This document shows, one piece after another, positions 11,761-21,914 of a DNA stretch of 64,000 bases. The DNA is from Metellina segmentata (lineage: Eukaryota; Arthropoda; Arachnida; Araneae; Tetragnathidae), in assembly GCA_947359465.1 (NCBI GenBank), contig OX375881.1, forward strand, positions 116,494,738 to 116,558,737, written 5' to 3'. Position 1 is the stretch's first letter; the number at the start of each line of letters is the position of its first letter. Made by a program: the position numbers and the translations under genes. The notes beneath the pieces are model-generated. The model saw only the letters and a list, made by a program, of their open reading frames with translations. It was not told where the DNA came from and did not search any database.

Positions 11761-12261
11761 TCACCTCCCATTGGGTCGCGATAGCGTTTCTCCCCGTTTC
11801 TTCGCCCACGAGTTCCTTCCCTTGTTCCTCGTCTTGCGAAGTCTCCGCTGACTTTTTACACTTTTATCCTGCATCTCTAATCCCCTCAATTTCACTTCAT
11901 AAATTGACAATCTCTCATCGGCCTCTTCCCGAGCAGCTTTATACCTGTTTTCGGCCTCTGCCCATGCTCCTTTCACTCGCTCTTCTGCTCCTCCAAATTC
12001 CTTTCTCGCCTCATTCTGAGCCACCATCCGCCTAAATTTCCACTCCTTTTCAGCTTCGATCCAATCCCTTTTTTCTTCTATTTTCTCTCTTTCATTAATA
12101 ATATCTGTTACCCATACCTTTACAAATTCTTCCTCGTATGATTGTGATCCTAGTACTATTTTCCTTAAATCCGCGACATTCACATTCGGCGGTACCTCCT
12201 CCCCTAATTCGATTGCCAAATATCTCATATCCTCCATCCTAGCTCTCCCAAGAAATGCCAT
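11761..12261 (-). CDS. Gag-like protein of the LTR element
   Basis: Starting at the internal ATG at 12261 (MAFLGRARMED), the frame encodes about 166 residues. The N-terminal pattern (EDMRYLAIELGEE, then DLRKIVLGSQSYEEEF) resembles the start of Gag in arthropod Ty3-type elements. A long charged coiled-coil-like helix follows (about residues 50-130, rich in Glu, Arg and Lys). No zinc knuckle is seen before the stop at 11761. A start at 12312 would add 17 residues with no resemblance to Gag. Confidence 0.65.
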   Translation of the reverse strand: MAFLGRARMEDMRYLAIELGEEVPPNVNVADLRKIVLGSQSYEEEFVKVWVTDIINEREKIEEKRDWIEAEKEWKFRRMVAQNEARKEFGGAEERVKGAWAEAENRYKAAREEADERLSIYEVKLRGLEMQDKSVKSQRRLRKTRNKGRNSWAKKRGETLSRPNGR

Positions 12262-13100
12262 AGTGATCCCCGTGTAAACACAATCAACTTTAACAATAAC
12301 AACCAGCTTCAATAATTACTCAAGCATATACACAAATATTTTTCAAACATGCACTTTGATGTTCCATTATAATTCCCCTAGTCACTCTATTAAATATTCA
12401 AACACTTTCAATAAGTAACAAATTATATTAAATACATCTGCATAATGTTACACTATTATTTGCCCACAGTAATTCCTAAAAACTAATCCTTAGCTGATAT
12501 ACATTACACCTTAACTTCTACGATCCTTAGCCCCATCAAAATAAATACACATGATAGCACAACATATAAAATAATCACAATCACACTACTTCTCATACAT
12601 ATATGTGTTATCCCCCTTGTGTATTTAATGGCTCACTGGATCAATTCAGAAGGGACATACCCCAGTACCCTTCAAGGTATATGAGTTGACTGCAGAAGAC
12701 GCACTTCCCTCTTTCCTCACTTGCGACGCACAGTCCTCAGACATTTTTCCGGTTGCACACGGAATCACTCATCAGACGTTAACCTCCTCAGGTTCGATTC
12801 ACTGCATTTCCTTCGCCCCTAGTCGACCCCAAGCGCATCTCCAGGATCACTCTTCCGATGTGGACGCCCGTCGGTCCAAGATCGCTGCTATTCCATCACA
12901 CAGCATACGGCCTTGTCGATCGCTTCTTCCAACGCTCCTGGTACGCGACCAACAATTATCCAGGTGTCGAAAAGGATCCCTCTTCCAATGTTAATCCTTC
13001 CGTTCAGGCTCGATGTCTTTCCACCAGGTGACGCCCGCTCGCGTCCCTCGCTCATTCCACCGCTTTCGTCATCGGCATCCAGCGTCCCTCTCCACCATAG

Positions 13101-13119
13101 ATCCTGGCTGGCTGCGCCA
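13101..13119 (-). promoter_or_regulatory. Primer binding site of the LTR element
   Basis: Minus strand TGGCGCAGCCAGCCAGGAT lies three bases inside the 5' LTR end. TGGCGC-type starts are typical of tRNA-primed LTR elements. The priming tRNA was not identified. Confidence 0.75.
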
Positions 13120-13296
13120 GTTTATCACACCTCACCCTTTCTCTACCTCTATATCTGTGGTGAGTGTGACTGTGGTTCGTTTCATCTACTGGAGAGGGCA
13201 ACACTACCTAGATATTTTCATCTATTTATTTGGATATTCTGGGTTACATAATAATACATTACAACATCGTTTAAGACAGCAGCAGAGAGCCCCTTA

Positions 13297-14560
13297 TGGT
13301 GGCTCCACACCAACGGCGACAGAAACAGAGACAGGCAACATTTTGTCGCTTGTCTCTGGTACTGCTAAAAGAGCCTTCACACCAGCAGCGACAGCAATTT
13401 CTATGCGCATGCGCATAACTTTCTTTTTCGAAAGCAAAACATTTATTTCTGATTCTGCAAGATGGCAGACAGATCACGTCTCTCCGCCTTTAATAAAACT
13501 CCTTTTATTCTTGTTAGACGAGCTTAGCGGCCTTTATCTCCGGTAGAACAATTTTGGTGGAGTTACTTAATTCTAAAATGGAATGCCCAAAATTTAAAAA
13601 AAATAGTAGAAATAAAACAAGTTGTTTGGAATTAAATAAGTAGCTATGAAGTGGTAATAAAAGTTTAAAAAGAAGTATTGCATCAGTAAACAGATTGCCG
13701 GTCGCGGGAGCTTGTGTGGTCATCCTCCCATGTACTGACCGCGACCGAGGTGCTTAGAATAATGACCCATATTTGGGACGTTGCTGTGTTAACTGTTCAA
13801 GCTTATTGTTGATACAAATTGAATAGTTAAATACTAGTTCTTTTTTCGCAAGGATAAAATAGTGCTGAGAGCGACTTTATAATGTCCCTTCAAAGAGGGG
13901 TTAGATTTTAATCAGCTATCTGCATTAAATATCGTGGTTTATTTTTTTCAAAAGTTTAGCGATAGGGGTTTTAAGGGAGGTAATTTTAAGAACATGTCTT
14001 ATAATTTCTGTTTTTCGTTGGAACCATCTTGCTTTGGAGATGGTTCGGTGTGTATAAGTCTGAAGGATTTCAAGTGAATTTATATTTTTGTTATTAGTAG
14101 ATCCCCAAATTTGACATGCGTATGTGATTACTGGTTTGAGATAGCTTAGGTACACGAGTATTTTGTTTTCAATAGTCATTGGAGAATTCCGAGCAATTAG
14201 GTTGAAAAGTTAACGTTTTACGCCTCGGAATTTATGGATAACGTTTTTTGTGTTCTGATTCCATGTGAGTCTTCTGTCTAGGATAATACCTAGGTATTTA
14301 GCTTCCTGAGCCCATGGGATTTCGATATTATTAATTTTTAACTTGCTGGGTGAAAAACATCAACCGAAACCGGATTAGGCTTTATTCTGATTGGCTGTCA
14401 GCACGGCGACAGAGACAAAAGTTGAACTTCCTCCAAGACTTGAAAGTGCAACGACAGCGACAGAGACGAACCGGGAGAAACAAAATTTGTTTGTAATACG
14501 CATGCGCAAAGCGAAGTGACAGCTGTTTTTGTCGCTGTCGCCGTTGGTGTGAAGCCGCCA
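13297..14560. mobile_element. PIF/Harbinger-like element inside the LTR
   Basis: 1264 bp bounded by TTA at 13294-13296 and 14561-14563, the three-base target typical of PIF/Harbinger. TIRs of about 26 bp begin TGGTGGCTCCACACCAACGG and TGGCGGCTTCACACCAACGG. Subterminal regions repeat GCGACAG motifs in inverted order. There is no transposase; instead the interior carries a minus-strand LINE fragment. The empty site is visible in the other LTR near 9994. Confidence 0.85.
13925..14345 (-). pseudogene. LINE (Jockey-type) reverse transcriptase C-terminal fragment
   Basis: Minus-strand translation shows the late reverse transcriptase region of Jockey-type non-LTR elements: AKYLGIILDRRLTWNQN, then LKPVITYACQIWG and a W-rich basic tail. 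One stop interrupts it near 14205. It is nested in the Harbinger-like element, which sits in an LTR: three layers deep. Confidence 0.8.
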
Positions 14561-14746
14561 TTATCGTCCGTTGTCTCCGGTCTCCGTGGGTCGAATCCCT
14601 CTTCCTTTCCGCTCTCCCCCTTTCCTCCTTCTGACCTCGGGTGACCTTTTAGACACCCCAACCAACGTCCCTAGAAGATGTCTCGTCCCCACCTGCCAGA
14701 CATTCCTCCCTGTGTTGGCCGGAGAACCTCCGAACCTCACAACCCC

Positions 14747-15045
14747 CAAATGCCCCTTGCCATAAACACAACATTAATACATGAATTAATGTGTATTAGA
14801 AATATCCGTATGTCACAATAACTCACAATTATTTGTGTTTAAAAATCCATATGTAAAAATTCACGTTTTTATCAACTGCAGAAACTTTGCAAAGCAGTAG
14901 TGTTTGAATCCCAAACTGGACACATCCACTATAATCCGTAAAAGTTGGTAAGTATGTGCCAGGGAAGTGACATGTCGTATATCTCAAAAGACATCCTGTG
15001 TTAATTTCTGCAGATGTTGGAACCTGCATCTTGATCCAGAGATCT
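14747..15045. other. No gene recognised
   Basis: Flanking DNA right of the LTR element. Nothing recognisable. Confidence 0.5.
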
Positions 15046-15895
15046 TTCTGAGTGGTATTACAGGGTAGGGCAGAGTTCTAGGTATCATTTTTGACCTGAA
15101 ATGTGCTGCCTCTTGCATGTTGTTAAGCTACGGATGTATTGTGTAAATACTCTAAAAGTATCCTCAAAAACATCTCAGGGAGCAGATTCTCCATGGTCAA
15201 GATCTATAATTCGTTTCAGACTTCACTCTGTGTATACTACCTATGGTTCCATCTGTCATACTTGCGAAAGCTTGATACAGTGCATCACCCCACATTTAGA
15301 ATCTCTTCCAGTTTCCTTCAGGACCTCACCAGTCAAATATTTATACGTTGTATGTCAAGAACCATCTTTGGCTTCTATGTGTTTTTTGTTGTCGCTTCGA
15401 CTTAATTGCTGTATATTGAGTAGTCCAACTCATCACTTCTAAAAAACTTTTTAATTAGTTTATTGTCAGTCTTAATTTTGTCTAGTGTAGCTTGGCTATT
15501 TGTGGCTCTTGTACCATAACAACCCATCGTTATCATTTTATCATCACTCGGCCGTTTACATTGATGACTCAGACAAATTATGCTAGCTGTGCCTTTGTGA
15601 TTGTGATCCTATTTCGTTTCGTTACTTATTCACTTCCATCTATCTATAGTTTCAGTTTTCACTATATTACAGGGCATTCAAATATATTTTAAGTCTACTT
15701 TTGGCAATTTTATATACAGGTTTTAGAAGTTTAATGGAATCCTTAAAATCAGATTGTCGTAAACATTTCCTAAAACTTGTTATTGGGATCCTCAGTGAAC
15801 TTATTTGGCGGGGTTTCGGAATCGACTTTTTCACTCATCCAATATCTAGTAATCCTTTGACAAATCAAACCAGTTTACAAGGTAAACAAAGTTGA
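15046..15895 (+). pseudogene. Degenerate LINE reverse transcriptase/RNase H relic
   Basis: Pieces in shifting frames match late domains of Jockey-type LINE polyproteins in order: FLGIIFD near 15080, a SYLRKLDTVHHPTFRI block near 15260, FRTSPVKYLYV near 15320, a block like the SLxxRR region near 15370, and a weak RNase H-like part from about 15540. Many stops and frameshifts show it is long dead. Confidence 0.65.
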
Positions 15896-17400
15896 GAACC
15901 GCTGCTTAAGAGGATTAGGGCTCTTGGCGATACCTCTATAAAAAAAGTGCATCATGATTCCTACCCCATGTTCTAAATTGTTTTTTTTTTTCAATCAAAA
16001 GAAAGATTATTTTTGTTTTGCTGAATCAAAAAGGGTTTCAGCATCATCCTTTTACAAAATTCAACTGCAGTTTTTAATTAAGATTAATGCAGATCCATTT
16101 TTATTATTTTGTAACCACAGTTTTAACTATTCTCACAAATTTGGGATATATTTAAGTTAAAAAAGACTTCAAATTTATAGAAAACTGTTGATTTCGATGT
16201 AAAAAAAATTTATTTTTAATTTTATAACCACTAAAAACACCCTTCTTATTTTTAAAACACAACAAGTACATGATCTGCTCATTCTAAAAACAAAATATGA
16301 TACCTGTGTTATGTGTGGTTTATGAGGTATGATCTATTGAATCTACTGACTGAAAAAATATAAAAAAATCACTTAATCTGATGAGTGGCAACACTCTATT
16401 ACCATTAGTATCTCTTTTATGGCTTAATTTGAAGGAGAAAATTATTAGCTTAAATTTGATACCAAGATCAGCCCAATTGGTTGAAAATAAGTAAAACGGG
16501 AGGGTCTTTCTAAAATGATACCAAAAGCATAATAGCCAAAATTGTGCAAAAATCAAAAAATTCTCACAGATTCAATTTTTGTTGAACAAATCTTAAAAAA
16601 TTAATTTGATATTATCTCATTAGAATCTATTCATAAAAAAAATTTGAAAAATATCTGAGGCATGATGTCATTAGACCTGGGTATTGACATGAAATGACCC
16701 TTTTACATTTATGTGCACACTACAGACGATTGGTCAAAATCTTGCCAGTTAAAAAATCATAACAATAATTTTCGAAAAAATCTGAAAACTTCAATGTATA
16801 CTTTAATTTATCTAAATAAACACATTATAATACATAAAAAGTTAATTTTTTAAACTATTTTAAATTTGTCTTTAATTTTTTAATGTTGAAAACTTAGATA
16901 ATGAAATTCAATCTTTCAAAGCTCAAGTTGTGGAACTCATTGAGGATATAGAGTCAGCTACCCAACTTTGACCTGTTAAAGTGTAAATGCAAATAATATC
17001 TTAGAGATGCATATCCGAATACAGAAATTGCCCTCAGGATTTCTTTTACCTTACCGGTCACAGTGGCGTCCTGCGAGCGCAGTTCCACAGTTAAGCTCCG
17101 GTCTAGCATGGGGCAAGAACCGTTCGACAAATCTTGCAATGTCAACCATTTTAGAAAAGGTGGCAGAAAATATGAAGTTTTTTACGACATAATCACAGAA
17201 TTTGCCTTGCGAAAAGCAAGAAAATTAAGTTGGTTTTACAATTTTTTTCCATGTAGTTTATTTATGAATTTTTTAAATTATAAATGTAGTATATCCAGTT
17301 ACACGCGCTTTTTATTTTCAGTCCTAGCTCTGCTTGTATATATTTTGACATTGGGGGGGGGGGGGTGTCCTGCCATTGCCAAGGGCGCAAGAACCCTATA
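15896..17400. other. AT-rich region without recognised genes
   Basis: Only short unrelated frames. A 12-base G run occurs near 17354, just before a MITE. Confidence 0.55.
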
Positions 17401-17924
17401 CAGGGTGTTCCTGAATTCATGGGCCAAACTTTAAGGGTAAGTAAAACACATATAAAGAAGCATTTTTTGTATAGCAACATGGGATCGGAAATAAAAAGTG
17501 CAGATGGAAAAACAAGATATGCTGAGGAAATTAACAAAATCTCTTTACTTACATAATATTTTTAGAGCAGACGATAGAAACGTTTAGTGACGTAGCTTTA
17601 AAAAAAAGATGAATTTTTGGGAAGAAAAATATTGAATAGTAGACGTTTATTTAGTTTACACTATCAAATCGACTGAAAAACAATTTTATTGAGTTTGAAT
17701 GGCATTACGCGATCTGCAAACGATTCTTTGTTGCTCGAGAGTTAGTTTTCTGTTAAAATCTTTGCTGTTGGAAACGATTCTTTGCTTTTCATTTCCCCTT
17801 AGCATTTCTTGTTTTTCCACCTGCCCTTTTCATTTTCGACCTCCTGTCGCTATAAACAAAAATGCTTCTTTCTATGTATTTTACTTACCCTTAAGGTTTG
17901 GCCCATGAATTCAGGGACACCCTG
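17401..17924. mobile_element. Long-TIR MITE
   Basis: 524 bp flanked by TA at 17399-17400 and 17925-17926. The ends form inverted repeats of about 130 bp starting CAGGGTGTTCCTGAATTCAT on the left and CAGGGTGTCCCTGAATTCAT on the right; the pairing continues well past the GGGCCAAACYTTAAGGGTAAG block. The TA target and CAGGGTG start point to the Tc1-mariner superfamily. No transposase. Confidence 0.85.
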
Positions 17925-17926
17925 TA

Positions 17927-18483
17927 TATGGCACTGGCGCCCGCCACACATAAAAAAAGCTGATTCCCTTGGGGGGGGGGAAGCATTGATAAATATAGGT
18001 ATAAATTTTTCGTGATTTTAAGACTCTTTTTTCCTTAAACTATGAAATGATATCAAGAACAAATTCCTCCCCCCCCCTCTTATTTAATAGCGATATCATC
18101 CCCCAACGAAATTTCGCACTTAAAATATTCAAAAAAGAATTTATATTTTCTTTTAAGCATAAATTTAAAGAGTATTAAAGAGTGATATTGATATCAATTA
18201 CCATCCCCTCCACCCTCATCCAAACAATACGGCGAATCATCATCTCGCATCTGCAATAAATTTCTGTCGATATTTCTATATAATTTCAAAATACAAAAAA
18301 AATAACTTAATAGTTTGAATTAATTTTCTCATTTAAATATATTTTTAAACAAATAATAAAAACTATTTTGAATTACGCTTAAAAATTTAAGTAACAATGT
18401 ATAATTAAAATGATTTTGCTGAGAAGTAGTATATATCATTAATAGTAATTTTTTCTTGTATTTTTTAATAGTAATTTAATATT
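17927..18483. other. Low-complexity AT-rich DNA with homopolymer runs
   Basis: Contains a G9 run near 17972 and a C run near 18068; no genes seen. Confidence 0.5.
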
Positions 18484-18700
18484 ATTAATAGTAATTTTTT
18501 GCAGACTTGCTAGACTAGCGATTTTTAAATTACGTAAATTCTGAATATTTTGTTGATTAAAACGCGGGAATATATCCGTAGACATTAAGAAAATAAACAA
18601 ATGTGTAGTGTAAGAGTCGCGGAGATCGTTGGACTACATCCATGACGTCATCGAATCTTGGTATTGCCTTTTGTTATAGGAGACGTTGCTTAGACCCCCG
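18484..18700 (+). repeat. Dispersed repeat, related to 56999-57180
   Basis: The blocks GCGATTTTTAAATTACGTAA and ATTCTGAATATTTTGTTGATT, then GCGGAGATCGTTGG and CCTTTTGTTATAGGAG, recur in the same order at 56999-57180. The element type is unknown. Confidence 0.65.
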
Positions 18701-18855
18701 GACCGATTTTAAAGACGCATTCATATCAAAATTATTTAATAGAAGAATGAATATCACCTATTTTCTTCAATAAAATCTTGATGAGTTTATTAATAATCAA
18801 TGCCTTAATACTTTATCCATTGAATACAAATAAGCCTTAACGCGTGGGCTTATCA

Positions 18856-19047
18856 TCAGTTTTCAAAGTCCAGTGAAGCATCGCTGCCACTTTCGCCATC
18901 TTCCAAATCCTTCATAGAAATAGAATCGGATGAGGCAGAACTTTTCTTTGGCATGCCGAACGGAATCAACCACCCCACGGGGGGCTGCCCGACAGACATT
19001 TGGGTCATGGAGGTGTGCAAATATCGTCCGATGACTGTCATCGCGAT
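18856..19047 (-). CDS. Tetraspanin terminal exon
   Basis: 192 bp including the stop codon. Acceptor TTCCTTTTAG precedes ATCGCGATG at 19047. It encodes the end of membrane helix 4, RYLHTSM, a PPVGWLIPFG turn and an acidic tail (DLEDGESGSDASLDFEN). An AATAAA-like signal was not pinned down downstream. Confidence 0.82.
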   Translation of the reverse strand: MAMTVIGRYLHTSMTQMSVGQPPVGWLIPFGMPKKSSASSDSISMKDLEDGESGSDASLDFEN

Positions 19048-19906
19048 CTAAAAGGAATAAATGATCCATTTATGCTTTCATGCAGAGAAATCCATTTATA
19101 AGACTGGATAAAAAGAACAGAAACGAGACATAAGAAAATTCAGGAGGGTAGGCAGTAAATTAACATTGCAGTGATGCAGCACAACGAACTATAGGCGACT
19201 GTCTGAATCCAACCCGAAGAGAAAGGTTTGAAAACAACGCCTCGTCGTTTTGATCCACGGTCAGATGACGAAGCAACACCTGAGCTGGCACTCCACTCTC
19301 CAAACTTTCTCACCACGCCAACATGGGGATGTTTGAGGCCAGATGGTGCCGCGCACATGATGGTCTTTGGCTGGACCTAGTGTCAAACCCTCGTTTGCAC
19401 GTCATCCGGCAGGGATTCAAAATGACGAGGTCAGATCCCTTGGGGACCGATCCCGCACGTGTTGCTCTGGTGCGCCATTAATTGACTTTCTACCTTCCAG
19501 TATTTCGAGTAGGTTGGTAGGTATTTTAACTAATGTCGCTCTACAGCAACACAACGGGCTATCCATACCCAAGGGGAAAGATTCGAGAACACCTCGTCAT
19601 TTCAAACTACGGTCAGAAGACTATGTATTATATAATCGAGAGACAAAAGAGTTCGAACACGCTCTCACCGAGATGAACAGGCACACCAGAACGAAAGCTC
19701 CCTCTCCCCGGAAGACGCTCCGGCGCAAGAAGTTGGTCACGGCCTCTCGGCACCCCCGGACGTGCAGAGTCAGGTCGGTGGGGTAGCTGTACTGGGAGTG
19801 GTACTTGCTGTCCTCGATCCTCGCGTCCACGCACGGGCGGACCACGTCTCTTCTGCAGCAGCTGAAAGGAACGTCTTGGCCGAAGTATTTACCGCCTTTC
19901 AGCTTC
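18856..19906 (-). CDS. Peripherin-2/ROM1-like tetraspanin, last two coding exons
   Basis: Two minus-strand exons joined in phase 0 (19906-19669, then 19047-18856) encode about 143 residues ending in a stop. They cover the distal large extracellular loop, the fourth membrane helix and the cytoplasmic tail. The RDS/ROM1-type signature VPFSCC...RPC and the loop-closing cysteine in GCREAV are visible. The last helix (EGAFVLVCLFIS continuing IAMTVIG) leads into RYLHTS, the counterpart of RYLQTS in vertebrate peripherin-2. The tail is acidic and serine-rich. Family members shape membrane domains, in vertebrates the photoreceptor disc rim. Upstream exons with the first three helices were not found, so the gene is partial here. 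Confidence 0.85.
19140..19625. repeat. SINE fragments in the tetraspanin intron
   Basis: Three pieces of one SINE family lie here: minus 19140-19345, plus about 19400-19480, minus about 19500-19625. Diagnostic blocks are TTTGGAGAGTGGAGTGCCAG, a CATCTGACC block and a TTCAAAATTACGAGG-like block, shared with copies at 32.7, 35.3, 35.8, 50.3 and 55.8 kb. Confidence 0.7.
19669..19906 (-). CDS. Tetraspanin penultimate exon
   Basis: 238 bp. Acceptor TTTCGTTGTCAG ends at 19907 and donor GTGAGAG starts at 19668. It contributes one base to a split codon, then 79 codons beginning KLKGGKYFGQDVPFSCC. Cysteines in SCC, RPC and GCRE fit the disulfide pattern of the peripherin-type loop. The upstream acceptor is my best choice; the frame is closed by a stop a little further upstream. 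Confidence 0.8.
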
Positions 19907-20000
19907 CTGACAACGAAACGCCCAATCAACACCGGTGTTTGGATGTGTAGATTCAATCAATTGGATGCGACGCAATTTTTCCGATATTTGAATTTTTATA

Positions 20001-20241
20001 TACTCTATAACAAAAAAAATCGACGCACCAAGAAGTTGCAGAATTACAGTATTAACGGGCTCACTCCACTAGGAAGGGCGCTGACATCTTTAGTGACGTG
20101 TCCCGTTTGGTCGAACTAGAGGAGCGCTTACAGCAACTGTGGAACGATATGTCTCAGGACATCATACGCAACTTGTATGTCTCAATGCCCGCTCGTATCG
20201 CATCGTGCATTCGCGCTATAGGGGGTCCAACAGAGTACTAA
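20001..20241 (+). pseudogene. Tc1-like internal-deletion relic
   Basis: A left TIR (CTCTATAACAAAAA..., with TCGACGCACC) joins directly to the last ~45 codons of a Tc1-type transposase: QQLWNDMSQDIIRNLYVSMP and the terminal GGPTEY before a stop. The middle of the gene is missing and no right TIR follows. The C-terminal piece is close to that of the relic at 54.2-54.9 kb. Confidence 0.8.
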
Positions 20242-20397
20242 AACTTCCTTTCATTTGTACTTTTTTTTGCAATAAATAATATTTTATCTTTTATTTTCTA
20301 ATCACTTACTTATATCAAAGTAGTACTTACATGTGTAAAATTTCGTTTCATTTTACGGCTTTTCTTGGTTTCTTTCTTTCTATATATATAATATATA

Positions 20398-21852
20398 CAG
20401 GGTGTTTCAGTGAACCGTTTCAGAACTTCTAAAAGGGGTAGGGTACATCCTGACGAACCAAAATCGTATACCAATGGGCAGTCAGAAATGCTTTCCTGAC
20501 GCGGTAGATGGCGTTGTGCGAAAATCCCGAGCTTTCGTGTAGGGAATCTTCATTTCGCACAAGAACGCCAAGTTAGTAGGATGGATGATTACACGATCGC
20601 AGAGTTAGCCGATATGCATTTGGCGTACGGGTCTGCAAATTGTAGTGGGCCAGCCGCACAGCGTTTGTACGCGGAACGATATCCGACGAGGCGTATCCCC
20701 AGTCATAATTTCTTTGCAAGACTGCACCAGAGGTTAGCTGAGACAGGTTCATTAGAAAGAGCTGACAGGGACAGGGTAAGAACGGCACGGACTGCAGACG
20801 TCGAACAGAATGTGCTGCAGCATGTACAGGGGAATCCAAGAACGAGTACACGAAGTGTAGCAAACGCAGTCGGGGTTTCCCATTGCAGCGTCTGGAGGAT
20901 TCTCCGAGAAGAAGACATGCATCCGTTTCACGTGCAGCGTGTACAGACACAGCAACCGGAGGATTATGCACCTCGTCTTGCTTTCGCACAGTGGTACCTT
21001 GGAAAATGTGCTACAAATCCCCTTTTTCCTGCTGAAGTGTTGTTTTCCGATGAGGCTTCCTTCACAAGGGACGGAATTTTCAACACGCATAACGACCATA
21101 TCTGGGCGGTCGAGAACCCGCATGCAATACGACGTCGTGCAGCACAGATTCGATTTTCGGTCAATGTATGGGCCGGTATTATGGGAGATCACCTCATCGG
21201 ACCTTACCTGTTACCGTCTCGTCTAACCTGACCTAACTACTTACTCTTTCTGCAGCAAGTATTGCCACAACTTTTGAGAGATGAACAGATTTCTGCATCG
21301 ACGCAACAGACAATGTGGTTCCAACACGATGGAGTCCCTGCCCATTATAGCGGAGATGTTCGTAACTACCTGAATGTCACATTTGGTCAGCAGTGGTTCG
21401 GACGTGGTGGTTCCGTGCGTCGGCCTGCTCGGTCACCCGACCTATCATGTCTTGATTTTTATTTCTGGGGTCATCTGAAATCGCTAGTTTATGACACACC
21501 TGTTGACAATGTTGAGGAGCTGGTTGCAAGAATTGCAGTAGCTGCCGGAGAAATTCGAGATATGCCTGGAGTATTCCAGGATGTTCGGATGTCCATGCGT
21601 CGGAGATATGAGGCGTGCATTGTAGCCCGTGGAAGAAACTTCGAACACTCACTTTAATCCATGTACCTTTTGCTTCTTTTCATGTATTATTAAAACGATT
21701 TCTCACTTACGGTCTCTTTTCTTTACGGTGCTTCTGTGTACAACACCGCTTCAGGAAAACATTTCCGACCCCACATTGCTATATGATTTCGAGTTGTCAG
21801 GATGTACCCTACCCCTCTTAGAAGTTCTGAAACGGTTCACTGAAACACCCTG
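20398..21852 (+). mobile_element. DD41D mariner-type transposon, nearly intact
   Basis: 1455 bp with TIRs of about 57 bp starting CAGGGTGTTTCAGTGAACCG at both ends. A TA precedes the left end; the right flank reads AA, so one copy of the TA duplication appears mutated. TA-rich microsatellites on both sides suggest insertion into a TA repeat. One transposase gene fills the centre. Confidence 0.9.
20581..21657 (+). pseudogene. DD41D mariner-type transposase with one in-frame stop
   Basis: A single reading frame of 359 codons from ATG to TAA is interrupted only by TGA at 21229-21231 (codon 217). A helix-turn-helix N-terminus of the DUF4817 type (DYTIAELADMHLAYG..., RRIPSHNFFARLHQRL) is followed by the catalytic core: the first Asp in FSDEASFTRDG, the second in QHDGVPAHYS, the third in SPDLSCLDFYFWGHLK, with 41 residues between the last two. 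The enzyme would cut and paste the element by its TIRs. The stop removes the second and third catalytic Asp, so this copy is inactive unless read through. Confidence 0.92.
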
Positions 21853-21854
21853 AA

Positions 21855-21856
21855 TG

Positions 21857-21896
<40 letters not shown>
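21855..21896. repeat. TA microsatellite
   Basis: About 20 TA units adjoining the right end of the DD41D element; a shorter TA run adjoins its left end near 20381. Confidence 0.9.
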
Positions 21897-21899
<3 letters not shown>

Positions 21900-21914
21900 G
21901 GAACACCTGTAAAA

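Larger units (their letters stand above)
9819..14741 (-). mobile_element. Non-autonomous LTR retrotransposon with two LTRs
   Basis: Direct repeats at 9819-10170 and 13123-14741 are its LTRs. The second is split by a 1264-bp insertion; without it and its 3-bp duplication both are exactly 352 bp. The host duplication ACCCC lies at 9814-9818 and 14742-14746. Read on the minus strand, the order is 5' LTR (right), primer binding site, Gag-like frame, polypurine tract, 3' LTR (left). The internal region is only about 2.95 kb and I recognise no reverse transcriptase or integrase, so it would rely on another element's enzymes. By eye the LTRs differ at about eight positions, so insertion was fairly recent. 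Confidence 0.92.
13123..14741 (-). repeat. 5' LTR, split by a DNA transposon
   Basis: Its two halves, 13123-13296 and 14561-14741, reconstitute a 352-bp LTR when the insertion and one TTA copy are removed, matching the intact LTR at 9819-10170. Confidence 0.92.

Noticed and set aside
19367..19786. 139-codon plus-strand frame
   Set aside because: It is the opposite strand of SINE fragments and of the tetraspanin exon.
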